Shown here one piece after another: positions 1 to 13,800 of a stretch of DNA of 57,578 bases. Within the stretch, counting starts at the first letter, position 1, and every line of letters begins with the position of its first letter. Both the position numbers and the translations under genes were made by a program. The notes under the pieces were generated by a model that saw only the letters and a program-made list of their open reading frames with translations, had not been told where the DNA came from and ran no database searches. This stretch comes from Phoronis australis (lineage: Eukaryota > Phoronida > Phoronidae), in assembly GCA_002633005.1 (NCBI GenBank), contig NMRA01000806.1, positions 75,987-133,564 on the forward strand, given 5' to 3'.

Positions 1-65
1 TTGGGTCCTGGCCCGAGGGGGGGGTTTAAACCCCCTGAACACCCCCCCCCGTAGATCCGCCACTG
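1..65. mobile_element. End of a CAGTGGCGGATC-type MITE, cut by the window edge
   Basis: The stretch ends GTAGATCCGCCACTG. Read backwards this is CAGTGGCGGATCTAC, the same terminus as the MITEs at 26616 and 42668. It is preceded by G-runs and C-runs, as in other copies. Only one end is in the window. Confidence 0.5.
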
Positions 66-1719
66 TGTCCCATTAGAGGTCGACAGGTTTTCGAGCGACA
101 AATGTTGCCATACGATATTTAAGTTGTCTCCCATGCCAAAAATCGTGAGGTTATGTTGAAATATGGGGCCGCAAGACCAACGCCAAGTCGCCATTTATAC
201 TTTAGACAATTACGCTGAATTACTGCTACTTCCCAACATTTAAGAGGAAGTTTACTGGGCCCGGCTTTCACAAACATCTGCTGCAGTGAGATGCCATTCG
301 CCCACTAGCTAGGGCAACCTCAGTGGTTTTTAGGGAATGACTCACGAAATTCAAAATATAGAAAGATGTCAACTAGTATCATGCTAATGGGTAATATTCT
401 TTCAAAGGGCGTAAAAATATACAAGCTACTACACACAAAAATGTACAACACATTAAAGTACATTTAAAAATACTCCAATTGGAATGTTTTGCATAAAAAT
501 TGAAAAACATCTCTTACTTTGTATACATGCAAAACACTTTTCGTTATGCTAACAGTATCTATCAAAACAACATGAAAGCCAATGAAACAGGTTATAGTGA
601 ATTTATAATGTGCAACACAAACAGAACGGGAGACTTCCAAGAAGTAATGACGACTGATCATGTAGGACCAGTGACTCATATCGCCACCTAGCGGCACCAG
701 GAGTTTTTTCTTTGCAGCAGGGTGTAGTATAGGGGAACCGTGACTATGTGAAAATCCTAACTTTTACATTGTATGTGACGTGATGTGCCTTAAACACAAG
801 TTATAAAGTGCCTCTACGTCCTCTAGAACCCACTGGTATCGGGTATGCTATCCGAAAGTCTTCCATTTGAAGTAGCTGATTTTACCTTGTAAAATAATAT
901 GCATAACATTAAATAAATAGCTGGTTAACAAATAATACAACTCAATGAAAAACTTTGTTTAACAAGTAAGAGCAGAGCAAAGCATTGATGTGCATCCATT
1001 CACTGCATGGCAAATAACAAAGATGCAAAGGATTCTCATGATTTCATTCACACTAGAGGGATCCACACTCGTCTAGTAAAGTTGAACTTGATTTTGGGGA
1101 TACAGCCTCATCCCTCTGACAATTCATAGGTGCCACCCTTTAACGAGCAAAGCCGCTAAACTTCAAGAATGTCACTCAAACCGATTGGCAGATATGAGGT
1201 AGACATAAAAAACAGCTGCTTACCAGGTGGAGTGCAGCAACATGCAATTACACTCTCGCATCTTTAACAAAATTAACGTTACTGGCACTCAGAATTGTTT
1301 ATAAATAATCTAACCATAGAACACGAGTTTTCCAAACCACCACTTGCCATTCTCACTCATCTCGTTTGAGACACGTGTCATCTCTTCATCTCTGATTAAA
1401 TAATTGAAACAGTTTATAAAACATATTCAACAAACACATATTAAATACACAACTTATATGAATTGACTGACTGACACGAAAATATCACCTTTTCTTCGAA
1501 CTATCTGATTAGACAACAATTGTCTTGATAAATTATGAGAGCATTAATTTATTCCAATGAGTGCAACAGCAAGGCAAATGAGTGCATATGTCTCCTAAAG
1601 TCAGACACACATCTTTTTTAAGATTATTAAAATACTGAGGCGCAGATGATGTAACTTTCTCAAATGACCAATGTCAACCACCAGTTCAAAGTTTTCTGAG
1701 GACACACCACACAACGTTC
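66..1719. other. 3' flank of the GLUT gene, no gene seen
   Basis: Non-coding, AT-rich. Opposing small ORFs near 464-697 overlap each other and show no family resemblance. Apart from the polyadenylation candidate and the presumed 3' UTR I see nothing here. Confidence 0.5.
1548..1553 (-). terminator. Candidate polyadenylation signal of the GLUT gene
   Basis: Minus-strand AATAAA (TTTATT on plus) lies about 167 bases past the stop codon. It is the nearest canonical hexamer I see downstream of the gene. Position alone supports it. Confidence 0.4.
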
Positions 1720-1878
1720 TCATGCAGTTGGAAGTGGTAAGTAACTTCCTCTTCTGAACTGTCGACTGATCTCTTCAAATGATCTGTTCTTGGTTTCCGG
1801 TACTTGTAGAAATGTATATGTTACAAACACAAGTAGCAGTCCAGTGAACGGAAGCAAACTGAAGTCTCCAAGATTTTG
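1720..1878 (-). CDS. GLUT exon 12 (TM12, C-terminal tail, stop)
   Basis: The phase 0 start at CAA (acceptor TTTCAG) runs through TM12 and the [12 protein letters not shown] motif to TGA at 1722-1720. The tail after PETK is short (about 22 residues) and ends SYLPLPTA, without the long tails of GLUT2 or GLUT4. Confidence 0.95.
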   Translation of the reverse strand, partial: QNLGDFSLLPFTGLLLVFVTYTFLQVPETKNRSFEEISRQFRRGSYLPLPTA

Positions 1879-4800
1879 CTGAAAAGCAAACGAATCATCA
1901 TGGGTCTTAAACATCTTTATCAACACCATGACAAGAAGCAACCATTCCTCCTCCCAGCTCCCTTCCACCTCCCTGCTCTCTCCCTCCTCCCGACTACCTC
2001 CCTCCCATCTCCTGGCTCCCTCCCTCCTCTTGGCTCCCTCAATCTTCCCTCTGACCTCCTCCCACCACCTCCCTCCCTCCCTCCCTCTCTCCCCTTGACT
2101 ACCTCCGACCTCCTCCCTCCTACATGGTCGTGTTGTACTTTTAAGGTCATTTTTATGAAAAGATTATTAAGTTATACCAAGTATGTTAATATTGAAATTT
2201 CAAAATAATTTACAAGAATTAGCACATGTATGTATTATTTCAGAGTACATACAGTGAATTATGACTCTTAGAAAAAGATTAGTAACTATTATTCACTGTA
2301 CAATGCTGTCTAATATTTACTATGAAATATCTCTTATAGGGGAGATAACTAACAGAAATTTTTACTTGGCTGTGGGATGGTATAAGAAACACATCAGTCC
2401 TACATAAATATGTAATTCTCAAACCAACGTGGAAATGCACAGAGTCTGGTCAGCACACCACTTGTGGCCACATCACGTGACCTAATCAATATAAGTCTGA
2501 AAAGATTTCTGCCCCAATCGGGACCAAATGTTTGCGATATTCAATTTCATGCAAGTTTAAATATACATAAATAAAACAACAAAAATGGATCACTGAAATT
2601 TTCGGATATAATAACATCCTTCGTCAACAGAAACAGAAATAAAGTAAAATCAAACACTATATGACAATTGACATCTGATATATGGCCTAATGAGCATGAT
2701 ACATTGATGCGGAAAAAAGTAATGGATATAATTTAAGAAGTCTTTATGTTCAATCCATTAGGTTCAAGTGTGTTGAGCTTATTTCTCCAAAATTGTTCTC
2801 TTTTGAGTCTGTGAGGGGTACTGGGGTACTGGGGTACTGGGGTATTGGGGTACTGGGGTATTGGGGTACTGGGGTATTGGAGTTTCTCTATTATTTGTAC
2901 AGAAAGATCTTAGTTGTAGATTATGTTTTTTGGAATTGAAATGATTACCTATATTATCAGAAATGTTTTATGTATTATGTTAAATCTATGATTGCGAAAC
3001 CGAGTTAGAAGATTATGCCAGTTTAAGAATTGCATATTTACATACACTCGGGAGTTCAAGTGTGCGATGCACATTACTAATTCCGATTAGATTTCTGTAT
3101 TCAGTGGACTAGTGGGTCTGCACGGTTAGCACTGCGAAGGTTCCGGGTTCGAGTCCCGATTGGGGCAGAAATCTTTTCAGACTAAAATTCATTAGGTCAC
3201 GTGATGTGATCACAGGTGACATGCTGACCAGATATTTGCAAAATGTTTGCAAAGCATAGTATGTACATAAGAACTTTTACATCTCCATCAAACAGGCCCC
3301 TGAAGAATACGAGTATAACAGACTGTATGACCCTGTTTTGAGCAGGAGTATACAATAAAGTGTTGCGTAACCAATCAAATGAGATGACAGAGAAATGACT
3401 TTTAGAAGTACTGATTGCAACTACGCGTTGCTGCACTTACAAGATAAGGGAAGGTGAAGCCAACAAGGAAATTGGCAAACCAGTTGACAAGAACCGATAG
3501 ACTAAGTGCTGACGGACGAGGCCCGGTCTCAAATAGCTCAGCCACTATGAACCATGGGATGGAACCTGAAAGTAAATATTTAAGCATGGGTCATAGGTCA
3601 CCTAAAATTATTTGACTGAAATGACACCTCATGCCCTCATAAAGACCAAAGATTTCCAATTTCTTCTGTGTAGAATAAAAACATGTTTGCCATAGAATAT
3701 CTGACAGCAGAAGCAACCATTAAACTTTAGCATTTTCTCAATATCACTGAGTAAAACTACAAGCGGCAACAAAAAACAAAAATATTGTTTACACTAATCA
3801 GAAGATAAATTCATGTATTCTTTGTCATTTTGATAATTTGTTTTTAAACATGTTAAAATATTTTAATTAAACTCAATAAAGCGTTAGTTATATATTCAAA
3901 TGAGCCCCATCAGCAGGAGCTATGTATACAATCCACAGATATTCACTGAATTACTGTGGAGACACATACCTGGCCCAACTCCAAATCCAACTATAAACAG
4001 CACTATACTGGCTATTGCTAGCCAGGTAACCTGAAAGAACAAACCACGCACTTACAAAGCATGCTGACTGTCATTGCATAAAAGCAAAAGACTATCACGA
4101 TGACTGAAAAAAATAAAAACATAGTCATTCACACCTTCAGTTGAAAATATCCACCAACTTAAAATTCACCAATCAATAAGAAATTTTAAATCTCATGAAT
4201 TTAAAGTGCAGCTATAAAATCACCTTCCGTTACAAAAACAAAATTTAATTTAGACCCCTAACCGGAGAGAAATTGTCCTCAAAATACTTTTTAATCAAAA
4301 TACACGTGATCTCTGACAGTTCATTAAATACTTGAGAACAGGTTATACAAGTTGACTTGCCAACATATGTAGTCTCAAGCTAGACCAACTTTCACTTCTC
4401 TTCTGGGTAAGGAACAACTCGTGACTGTACCATGTTTATAGCGTTAAGTGATCTTAATCAAAAGTCAGTTTCACCGACGGAATTTAGGTTTCTTGCTGCT
4501 TTAAGGTTATGCAACACTAGAAAAATGTTCAAATTCGGCTAACTTTGGAACATCACGTCATCTAAGAAATGGCCGATTGAATTCATACATACATGCCATG
4601 CTGCACTATTTTGCAAAACGCTGTAAGGAACAAATTGTTTATAAGATGTTCCACTTTTGCATGAGGGGCTATCAAAAATGGAAGTTTTATGACTTTGTGA
4701 AAAAACTCAAAAGATGCATAAAGTCAAAACAAAATGATATTTGGCCATGTTATTGATTCTCTTGTTTTTGCCATGACTGTATCTTTCTTTTTTGCTCAGT

Positions 4801-7800
4801 TTTACTAATTAAGAGATATGACTACATCACCCAGCTAATGGCAGACTGGTATCAAATAATAAAATATTATAGTTGTGTACATGTCTGACTAAATGTGAAG
4901 ATTTTTCCGAAACATTCTACATAACCTTAAATTTATCAAACACCTGTTGCAATACAGCCCTGATATACGTACGTTATTAAATGGTCAGAAAAGTACACAG
5001 TGAATTTTGATGACAAACTAAACAACTACACGCTTAGCAATCTTGGTGTATAAACCCTCACGTCTAAAGAATTCTAAGTGGTATACAGCAAAAATCTGAT
5101 ATGGTATTAGTTCTATCGTGCACAAAAATAATTGCCAAAATTGTCATTGCTCTATTGTCAAAGTTTAATTACATGCTGTTTTGTGACATCTATACAGTAA
5201 CCAAAGCTAACAATAGGCTAAAATTTTGAAGTTTGATTTTTATTTTGTTTGAAAATTTGACAAAAAATAAAACTACCTGACAAAGTACCAGATATAAAGT
5301 ACAACATTTGTACTAGAGTTTTATATGCCCATTAACAATATACAATTAATGCATTTGAAGTTGGGTTTTGCCCTTGTTCAAATGCTTTTTCATGTCCTGA
5401 ATCTCGATATAAAAATCACTGGTACAAACGTGTACGTTGTATGACACGTGTTTTTAAAAAGACACAGAAGACGCACGTCCACCGTACAGCTGAATCGGTG
5501 CACAAAACCCACACCAGAGGTCACTATGGTCTCTTGAACCTAACCAGTTCCAATGTAATATAACATGATACCTTTTCTGCAGAGCCAACAGTATACAAAG
5601 CTCCAGCCACCATCATCACTGACAGTCCCACAAGGTGGAGTGTGCGTCTGCCAGCTCTATCCATCAAAACAGCTGCCACCATCGTCATGAGCACATTTAC
5701 TCCACTTGTTGCCAGAGTACAATACTGGGCAGCCAGTTCATTGTTCAGAGTTCTGCTAAACACTGACGTGGAATAATATATGATCTGAAAACAAAACCAA
5801 CACCTGAAAGTTCTCTACAGTACAGTACGAGCTTCACAAAGTCACGTGACTACCTAAAGGTGAATTGCTTTGTGAATACAATTCTTTGTGTGATTATTAA
5901 TAATTTCTAAAACTGGTTGCCCAAGTTTAAATTAGTAACTAAAAACAAGTTTGAAGTAGTGTGAAAGTCAGAAACAAATATCCGGCACTGTCCTTAAATT
6001 ATAAAACAGACACACAAGCATATCATGTTCTTACAGCGACTCCTAGAATACAGCAAGGCATTTGGATACTCCTCATAACTCACTATCTGTTTGTTATTTT
6101 AATATTTATAACGGTAATCTTGCACATGCATATACCACTGAGACTCTAGATGCATGTAGATGTGATTATGAATACCATGTATAAGTGCACTCAGTATATA
6201 TGCAAAATGTTTGACACCCAGCTATAATGCCTCTCAGTGCTTTCTGGGTTTAAGTACAACTATTGTACATTACATTTTCCATAATAAACATTTATTAAAA
6301 CAAACTATCATACAAGTCTGGGTTACAGACCAGGCGCTTAAATTGGGAAATTAGTATCTACAAATAAAAATTTTGGGATGAGTGTTACACAACCGAACGA
6401 TCAACTTACTCACATAAATACCTTCACCATTGATTGTACACAAGTACAATAATACCATTATGCACGTGAGCCAAAAGAACATTTGTAAGTCTCCTTGAAA
6501 AGTAAATACAGGGTAATGTAAGGCAAGGTGCCACTGCAACTGACACCCATTACCTCAAAGACAAGTGAGTTACGTACAGTAATTATTGTGTGAGAGAATT
6601 CTTACGAGACGGGCATTTGCAGAGTCACTTGCTCAGAAATGTCTATGATAATAAGTGCAGGTGGACACATAGCCGAGTATGGATGTTTAAATATGAAAAT
6701 TTTGGGGGTGGGTATTAAGCGACACATGGACGTTACTACAGCCAAGTGCAGTATATGTTTCACATGTCATTTTCAACTTTGAATTTAATCACTCGAATCA
6801 CAAACTCACTGCATTAATCCCTGAGAGCTGTTGAGAACATTGCAGAACTAGAGATATTACCAAAGGTCTCCTGTAAACACCCCGGCGGAAAAGGTCGATC
6901 ATTTTAACCTGCAATAAAATAAAACAAGCTCAAAATGATAACATGGACACTATTACAGGTTTACCTTAAGAATTAACCTGTTTACATGACATAATTTAAT
7001 CATTGATTGATTGTGTGTTTAGGAGTCATCGAGCAATCTTCGACTGGCCATATCACATGAAAGGCCAGTTAGTCACACATTTAGTTTTCTTTCAGCTGAG
7101 GCGTTTTGGGAGGATTTTGCATAGTTTATGTATCCAGTTCCAGAAGATGCTCAGTTTGGAGTCCTGACAAACCATGAACTAAACTACGTCTCTTGAGCTC
7201 CAGAAAACAAGACTACTGTAGCAGTCAGGCTCACTGGGAACAAGACAGGTGACAATCCAACTGGGTTCCTCCCAAAAGATGGTATTTCAAAACAATCTGA
7301 AACTCTGGTCCAAACTTGGGTTTGCATAAACCCCAAGGAGGTTTATAATCACTATTTCATCAATTTTTAAATACCACTCGTAGTTCCTTAGTTCACATTT
7401 ACTTCCCAGTACTTTTTCTAAATCAGCTCTCAGCAGGCAACTCTGGTTCCAAATACATGTTTTTTCAATTGTAAAGATAACAGTCACATGTACATGGCAC
7501 TAAACTAAACGCTTAGCATGATCACTGTTAACTGTGATTAGTACAGTTAACAGACTCAGGAGGTAAAGTGTGCGGCCTGTACAACATCAATACATACTGA
7601 GAAATGAAAGTATGTGACACAAGTAACTATGACAGACATGACAGGGTGAACTGGGACATCTGCAGATGTACAATACAAACCACAAAGGCAATTTAAGAGA
7701 TATGCAAGGAACCAGGGTAACAGACAGGGAACTGAAAATGAAAACAGCTGATACGTACAGGTTCTAAATGTGATTAAGCACAAAGTTTCTAAACCATTGT

Positions 7801-10800
7801 GACAGCAAATCAATTAATACTATTTTTTACACCTTAATATGATTGCAAACACAGTAATTACAAATTACAAATACTCAACAGATGGCGTCACATTAAACCA
7901 AACATGTACTCACCTGAACAGTATTTTGCATACTCCTTTGTTCTTGAAGTATCTCATCCAGCTCATCATCAACTCTTTGACTTCCTCTCAAAAGCACCAG
8001 ACCTGTTGGTTATAGATAACAATTCACTGCCAGTGCTGCGAGTGTAACCTGTGTGGAATATTGGTTAGCAAACAACATGCATATGATATGTACTGATACT
8101 GTATTCTTAACAGACGTAATCCCTTCATCCGTATTAACTGTCCTAAAAGAGACATTCTATCTTCAAAGACAAATTCCTGTTGCTTTTAGATTCTACAAAG
8201 GTTGGGTATCTCCTGAAGACAATTTGAACTCATCTAAGGACATTCATCGCAGATAGGTAGAAGACTGATACGACATATTGTGAAAAGGACAAAGATAACG
8301 TTAAACTATAAACCAAATAAGGAAGGAAACTGTGACATGATTTTACCGCCATCTTTGTTCTAACCCTTGACGCTGCTCTATGGGAACTTACATTAGGTAA
8401 AATGTTGTAACGGGAAAATCACCAGTTAAACTCTGTTTTAGAACACATGGCTACGGTAATGCATATGGTTCATACATTTTAAAAAGTTAGTTTTGTTGAA
8501 TTTTGCCAGTTTGAACAAATGCTAGTGTAAAGGGAAAGGCCACCAACATTCTGTTGCAAGGGGGGGTGACGTAATCACTGCATGTCTCGATTGGAACTGG
8601 CATATATAACTAAGCAGTTTGCACACCAGCAAAGAAACCCCGTCGCTATCAGTACAATCTAGTTGATAATGCATCTGGGACCATCACAATGAGGCTTGTC
8701 TGTCAATACACATACTACAATCTCAAAAGCACATTCATTGGCAGGGGTGGTAAAAGGGACATCATCAGTACTACGACAGAAAAATTGATTTTTGGGATTA
8801 TTATGTGACTTTTTGGGTCAGGATAGACTTTGCAAAATTGTTAGCTTTGATCAGAGTGAGAAGACAAATGAACAAAATTCGTTGCTTTTGCTGTTGTCTC
8901 ACAAACACTTTTTGCTGAAATCATGGCCAGTGTCTTTACCAATAAAATATTCTTAAAATTCTCTGTCATTTATCAGTGAGATTTAACTCCTCCATTTGGG
9001 CATTAGACTGTGACCGCGGGGGTTCCAGGTTTTATTAGCAGTGAGACTGGTGACTTTTCTCACACTGATGATGTCACGTCGGCGATAAAATCCATTTTCT
9101 GAAATCAGCTTCAGAGCAGATTCGAACCTGGAAAATGCTTTGCTAAATCGCACTTGATAACAGACAGCATATTTTAAGGTAATCAAAAGCATTGATTTCC
9201 ACGAAATTTTGGTAGAAATCAGCGAGAAATAATACAAGAGAAACGCGAATTGTTGATATGCAGCCAGAGTGTGCATCAGATACTGTACAGATACAAGAAA
9301 TGATCATTATTTTAATTACCGCTAAACAGAGCAATGCTAGTCAATTTAATAACTGCCACTGCAAATCAAACGAAAAGTCGTCAAGCTCGTCCCAAGGTGT
9401 TGACAACTCACCTGCTTTGGCAGCAGTCACGTCATTTTTATTGATGACCAGATGTAGTGGTGATTCAGGACAAAATGGCATCAGGATGATCTGAATAAGA
9501 GCGGGACCAGCTGTAATACCTGGATGAAAAGACACATCATTTACAGACTAAATCCATTAACGAAATTCATGCGTTTTTTCCACGAAAGATTGCATTTTCA
9601 AGCCACAGTCCCAACTGAACCATACACTGAAACATCAAAGGACTAACACACCAATGCTTTCATCTACAGGAATAATTAAACGTCAATGACTCAAATTTTT
9701 GATTTAGATGACATACCGTTACAAAACTGGTTTCAACTTGTTTCTTACTCGGATGAGAAAACTTCTGTGCTTGCAAAGAACTGGCACATCAATTGACATG
9801 CCACGACAAGCCAACCCTTAGAGTTTGGTCCCAAGCAATGATCTGTTGATTTATTCGGAGCCTAAAAATCACTTTTAATTTGACTTAGGAACAGTTTTGA
9901 CACTAATTATATAATGGTGTGGAGTCTAAAACAAAAGCTGGTCTTCATTATGGGAGGAGGGTTAATTACCACTTGGTGAGGCTTTATTAATGTGATGATT
10001 TCAGTTCATACACAGCAATGAACAACACAGCATAATTTAATGGTGAATTTTCAGTCATATCACAATTATTATGCTTTTAGTTCACTAGTCAACATGCCCA
10101 GATTCCCAACAGGCTATACCCAACAACCAGCATAAATATGGCTGGATATAAAAACTGTCATTGGGTAAATGATTGTAATTAGAGAAAATCTTCATCATTT
10201 TTTCAGAAACATTTAAGATGGAAATTATGTTGTGCATATTAGAAGTAACATGTTGTGAACCGCTGACTATCAATTAAAGAAGACTTCCAAAAGTTCTCTG
10301 ACTTGTTCCTCAAGCCTGTTTTCCATGCATCCATAAAAAGTTTTAATAAGGATTTAACCACTTTGTCAAGTACTCAGAATGTTTATTACAGAAAACTTTC
10401 ATGTACCCGTGCACTGTTCACATAGAGGGCACTGTAAGTGGAAATTAAAGTTGTATAATTGGGATTTACACAAAAGTTAATTAAAGTTGCTCATTTGAAA
10501 TGCTTCAAGGTGTTATAAACGCAAATTGACTGACTACTGGAAAAGTTACTAAATGACAGGTTCTCATTGCTCAAAAATCTAACTAGTCACACTCATCATA
10601 ACTAGATAAATAAATAACAGTCTGCTGCCTACCAAAAAGTATCATAAGATCTGTTGTGTCCCGTCCCAGCACAGACTTTAGTCCGAGACCTTGAGAGATT
10701 AGCACACCAGTCACTATGGCTAGTTGATTGAGGGTCCCCGACAGACCCCTCAGGGACATGGGTGAAATTTCCGAAAGGTAGAGGGGGCCAAGACCAGTGC

Positions 10801-13800
10801 TCAGACCTAGCAAATAAACAAGTCGTGTCATTTCAGGTGCAATCTCAGTAAGTCCTTCTCAATAAATAGAAAAGTAGAACAAGTTAAAAACTTTGACCGG
10901 GTTTTGTCTCCACGGTGACACACTGATTTCCTCAAAACAGATGGAAAAAACAAATGAGCTAATTTATCCATGTCTTCATCTACAACAGGCCTTTATGCAG
11001 CGTATGTCCATTTGGACGCCCTAGCACTAAACTGGACGCCCTGGCAAGGACGCCCAATGTATCAATTGGACGCCCACTGTCAATTGGAACCTTTCAAGTT
11101 TGGACTCACACATTGTAATGAATACTAGGAATCCTCTGAAGGCTCAGAGTGGGGGCTCTTTTTCAAAGCAGGAAGAAATATACAATGTATATACAAAGTA
11201 TATAAAATGTTGCTATGCTCACACTTGGTTGATAGCATTGTAAAAGTCTTACATTTTTTTAGTAAAAATGCTCACTACAGTAGGCTGTTTTGTAAACTTA
11301 GATGTAAAAACAGCTTGGTCTATGCATTTTTTTGTAAACAAATCTGTGTGTTTGGGGGGATTGCTGGGGGTGGGGGTTTACGCGTTGGAATCATGGACGC
11401 CCTGGAATATTGGGAACCCCATTTTGGACACCCTATTTTCAAAATCCTGGATAAAGGCCTGTTCTGCAACAAAAATGTACACAACAAATAAATTTAATAC
11501 AAATGCCAATACAAATTTCATTCATGTCTATTCATTATCTGTACAAAAACAAAGGTTACCACAGAGACACTAACCACAATTAAAGCCCACAACAAAGCGT
11601 GCAGCAATCAGTAATTCAAACACTTCGAAAGCAATTGACGCAGCAGCCATCCCTGTCCCCAGGAAGAGTACAATGTTATTGAGGAGGATTGCACCTTTTC
11701 TGTAACAAAGCAGTAAGTAAACACAAGACTGTCAGCCACAGCCACAGCACAAAATATCATTGGTACATATGTATCATCAAATGAGTTGCTACTAGTGCGG
11801 GCAGAACATACAGTAACCTCCGCAATCCACATGAGCAACATTAACAGTATGCTTCAGGGGTGTTCATTAATGTCATAAATCTGGGCATAAGGTGGCGCAT
11901 AGTACATGTCCCCGTAGACTGTTATGATTCATTGCGACCATTCATTCATTATGTAGACTAACTGAAGTCATGTTCCCATGCATATTCATGTGCAGATCAC
12001 AGTAATAAGAGTTAAAACCAAAAAGTAAGTCTAGAAGTCATTATATCTGAGCGTACATGTACAGAAAACTGAGAGCATACTAGTAATGTCAACAATTTGA
12101 TTATCATTGTACACAATGGCTTATTGCCAGGAACTCATTTTCATAATCCCACAGTGAAAGCTACTTGTATGAAGGTTTTACTTTATCTTTCAGTCACTTA
12201 AACTTTTGAGCTTTTTTTGGACACACGTAATCCTAAGAGGACGTTGCTTCAGCCTGCCATAAGACCAATTACGTAAGACTCATTTGCTGCAAAATCGTTC
12301 ATAAACAAATTGATAGTCAATTTGCATTATTAGGATCAAAGTTTGCTCGCAGAGGAAAGTTGTGCTCGTAAATATTTTAATTTGGTTATGCATTTTGCAA
12401 GAATGTACACTAAATTATTAATTATCGCTGTCCACTAATTTAAAGCACCATGCACATACATAGGGAATCTTTGAACATCAACTTTTGATTTTCACTAGAT
12501 TGCACATTTCAAACAAGGATTGCTAGGCACAGTCACACCACAATGAATTCAATAAACAAAACGAAACATGCAAAATAATTGCATGATTCATGATTCAATG
12601 TACATTATGTTTAAGAGTTTCAAATTGATGCAACTTCCAAAATGGTAAATCTAATGTGCACAATGGGTGACCCAAAACAGAGTGTATCAGTGGTGTGCCT
12701 TTGCAGTGCACTACATATATCAAGGTCTGTTTACAGTTGATTATATCCAAACAATTAGCTTTTCGGCTCAATTAGCTTTCCAGTAAATTACAGTTCTTTG
12801 CCTGTCATGACAAACAGCTCTTGTGACGGTCAATTCTGCATACACTCAACCGCCACAGCAGGAAATTTTACTTGTGCTCATCCATCATGGCAGAGAATTA
12901 CCAGTCAATTTTGTTTGCTTTCTTTTGCCTTGTATTGTAGGTGGTGTTAATGTCAATTCTTACCTTCCATATTTGTTAGCGAAGAAGCCAGCAGACAATC
13001 CTCCAAACATACCTCCAATGCAGAAGATGGATACAGTAAGTGACCATAGCCATGTGATGAGGCTGTCAGACACACCTGAGCTGTTAGAAGAGGTCAACAG
13101 GTAGTGACCGCTTTGATTGTGATACGACTCGTTGATAAACTGCTTGATTATCTGTAGAGACAAGTAAATAATGACTTAAATAAATACAAAATCATAAACA
13201 GAAAAGAACTTTATTCATAGATGGGGTCTAAAGCTAGTTGACATTTATAGACTCTTGACAAAGCCACTGATATTCGGAAATCTGACATATAATCCCACAT
13301 TCTGTAAAACACTGTTTAGACCACTTATCACAGGGCCCTCAATGTCTCACTTTTGGGGGTAAATATTGGCCAAAAAATTCTCCTCCAATTATTAAAAAAA
13401 TCACTCTCAAGGTTAAACTATAACCAAGAACAGATATCTCTTCTTGCTATAACTTCTTTATATACAAAGCGTTAAGTTTTGGCTAATTGAGACATTGCTG
13501 ATGAGGGTGACCAGGAGGAGAATTGGCGGCACTGTGGCAGCAATTTTCCCCTCAACCAAAAATTGCCCTCTCAGAAAATACAGGCACCTCCCCCATCCCG
13601 CTCAGGTAAACAATGGCTCTTGTATAAACACTGTAAAATTGGTTTCAGGTTTCTCAGATAAGACATGACTCTGAGCTTGGTAAAAAAGTAACCAAATTAC
13701 ACTATACATAGTAGTACTAGTATACACTGTATTCCGGAAGAAGATGAGCCTTACATAAAAATAACTAGCAAGGTGGAAATAAGCCACACATTGACAATTA

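Larger units (their letters stand above)
2445..3232. mobile_element. 788-bp element or SINE pair with 80-bp inverted arms
   Basis: Bases 2445-2524 are an inverted, about 80% identical copy of 3153-3232. Shared blocks include TCACGTGACCTAAT and AGTCTGAAAAGATTTCTGCC. The right arm is preceded by a tRNA-like head (GGTTAGCACTGCG then box B GGTTCGAGTCC at 3146-3156), so the arms may be two SINEs in opposite orientation, the left one lacking its head. It could instead be a foldback transposon that captured a SINE. No clear target duplication was found. Confidence 0.6.

Noticed and set aside
1876-2208. Proline/leucine-rich and arginine/glycine-rich ORFs
   Set aside because: Products of the CTCC low-complexity tract.
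3120-3185. A functional tRNA gene
   Set aside because: There is a box-B-like word, but no complete cloverleaf, acceptor stem or anticodon arm. The segment recurs inverted as part of a repeat.
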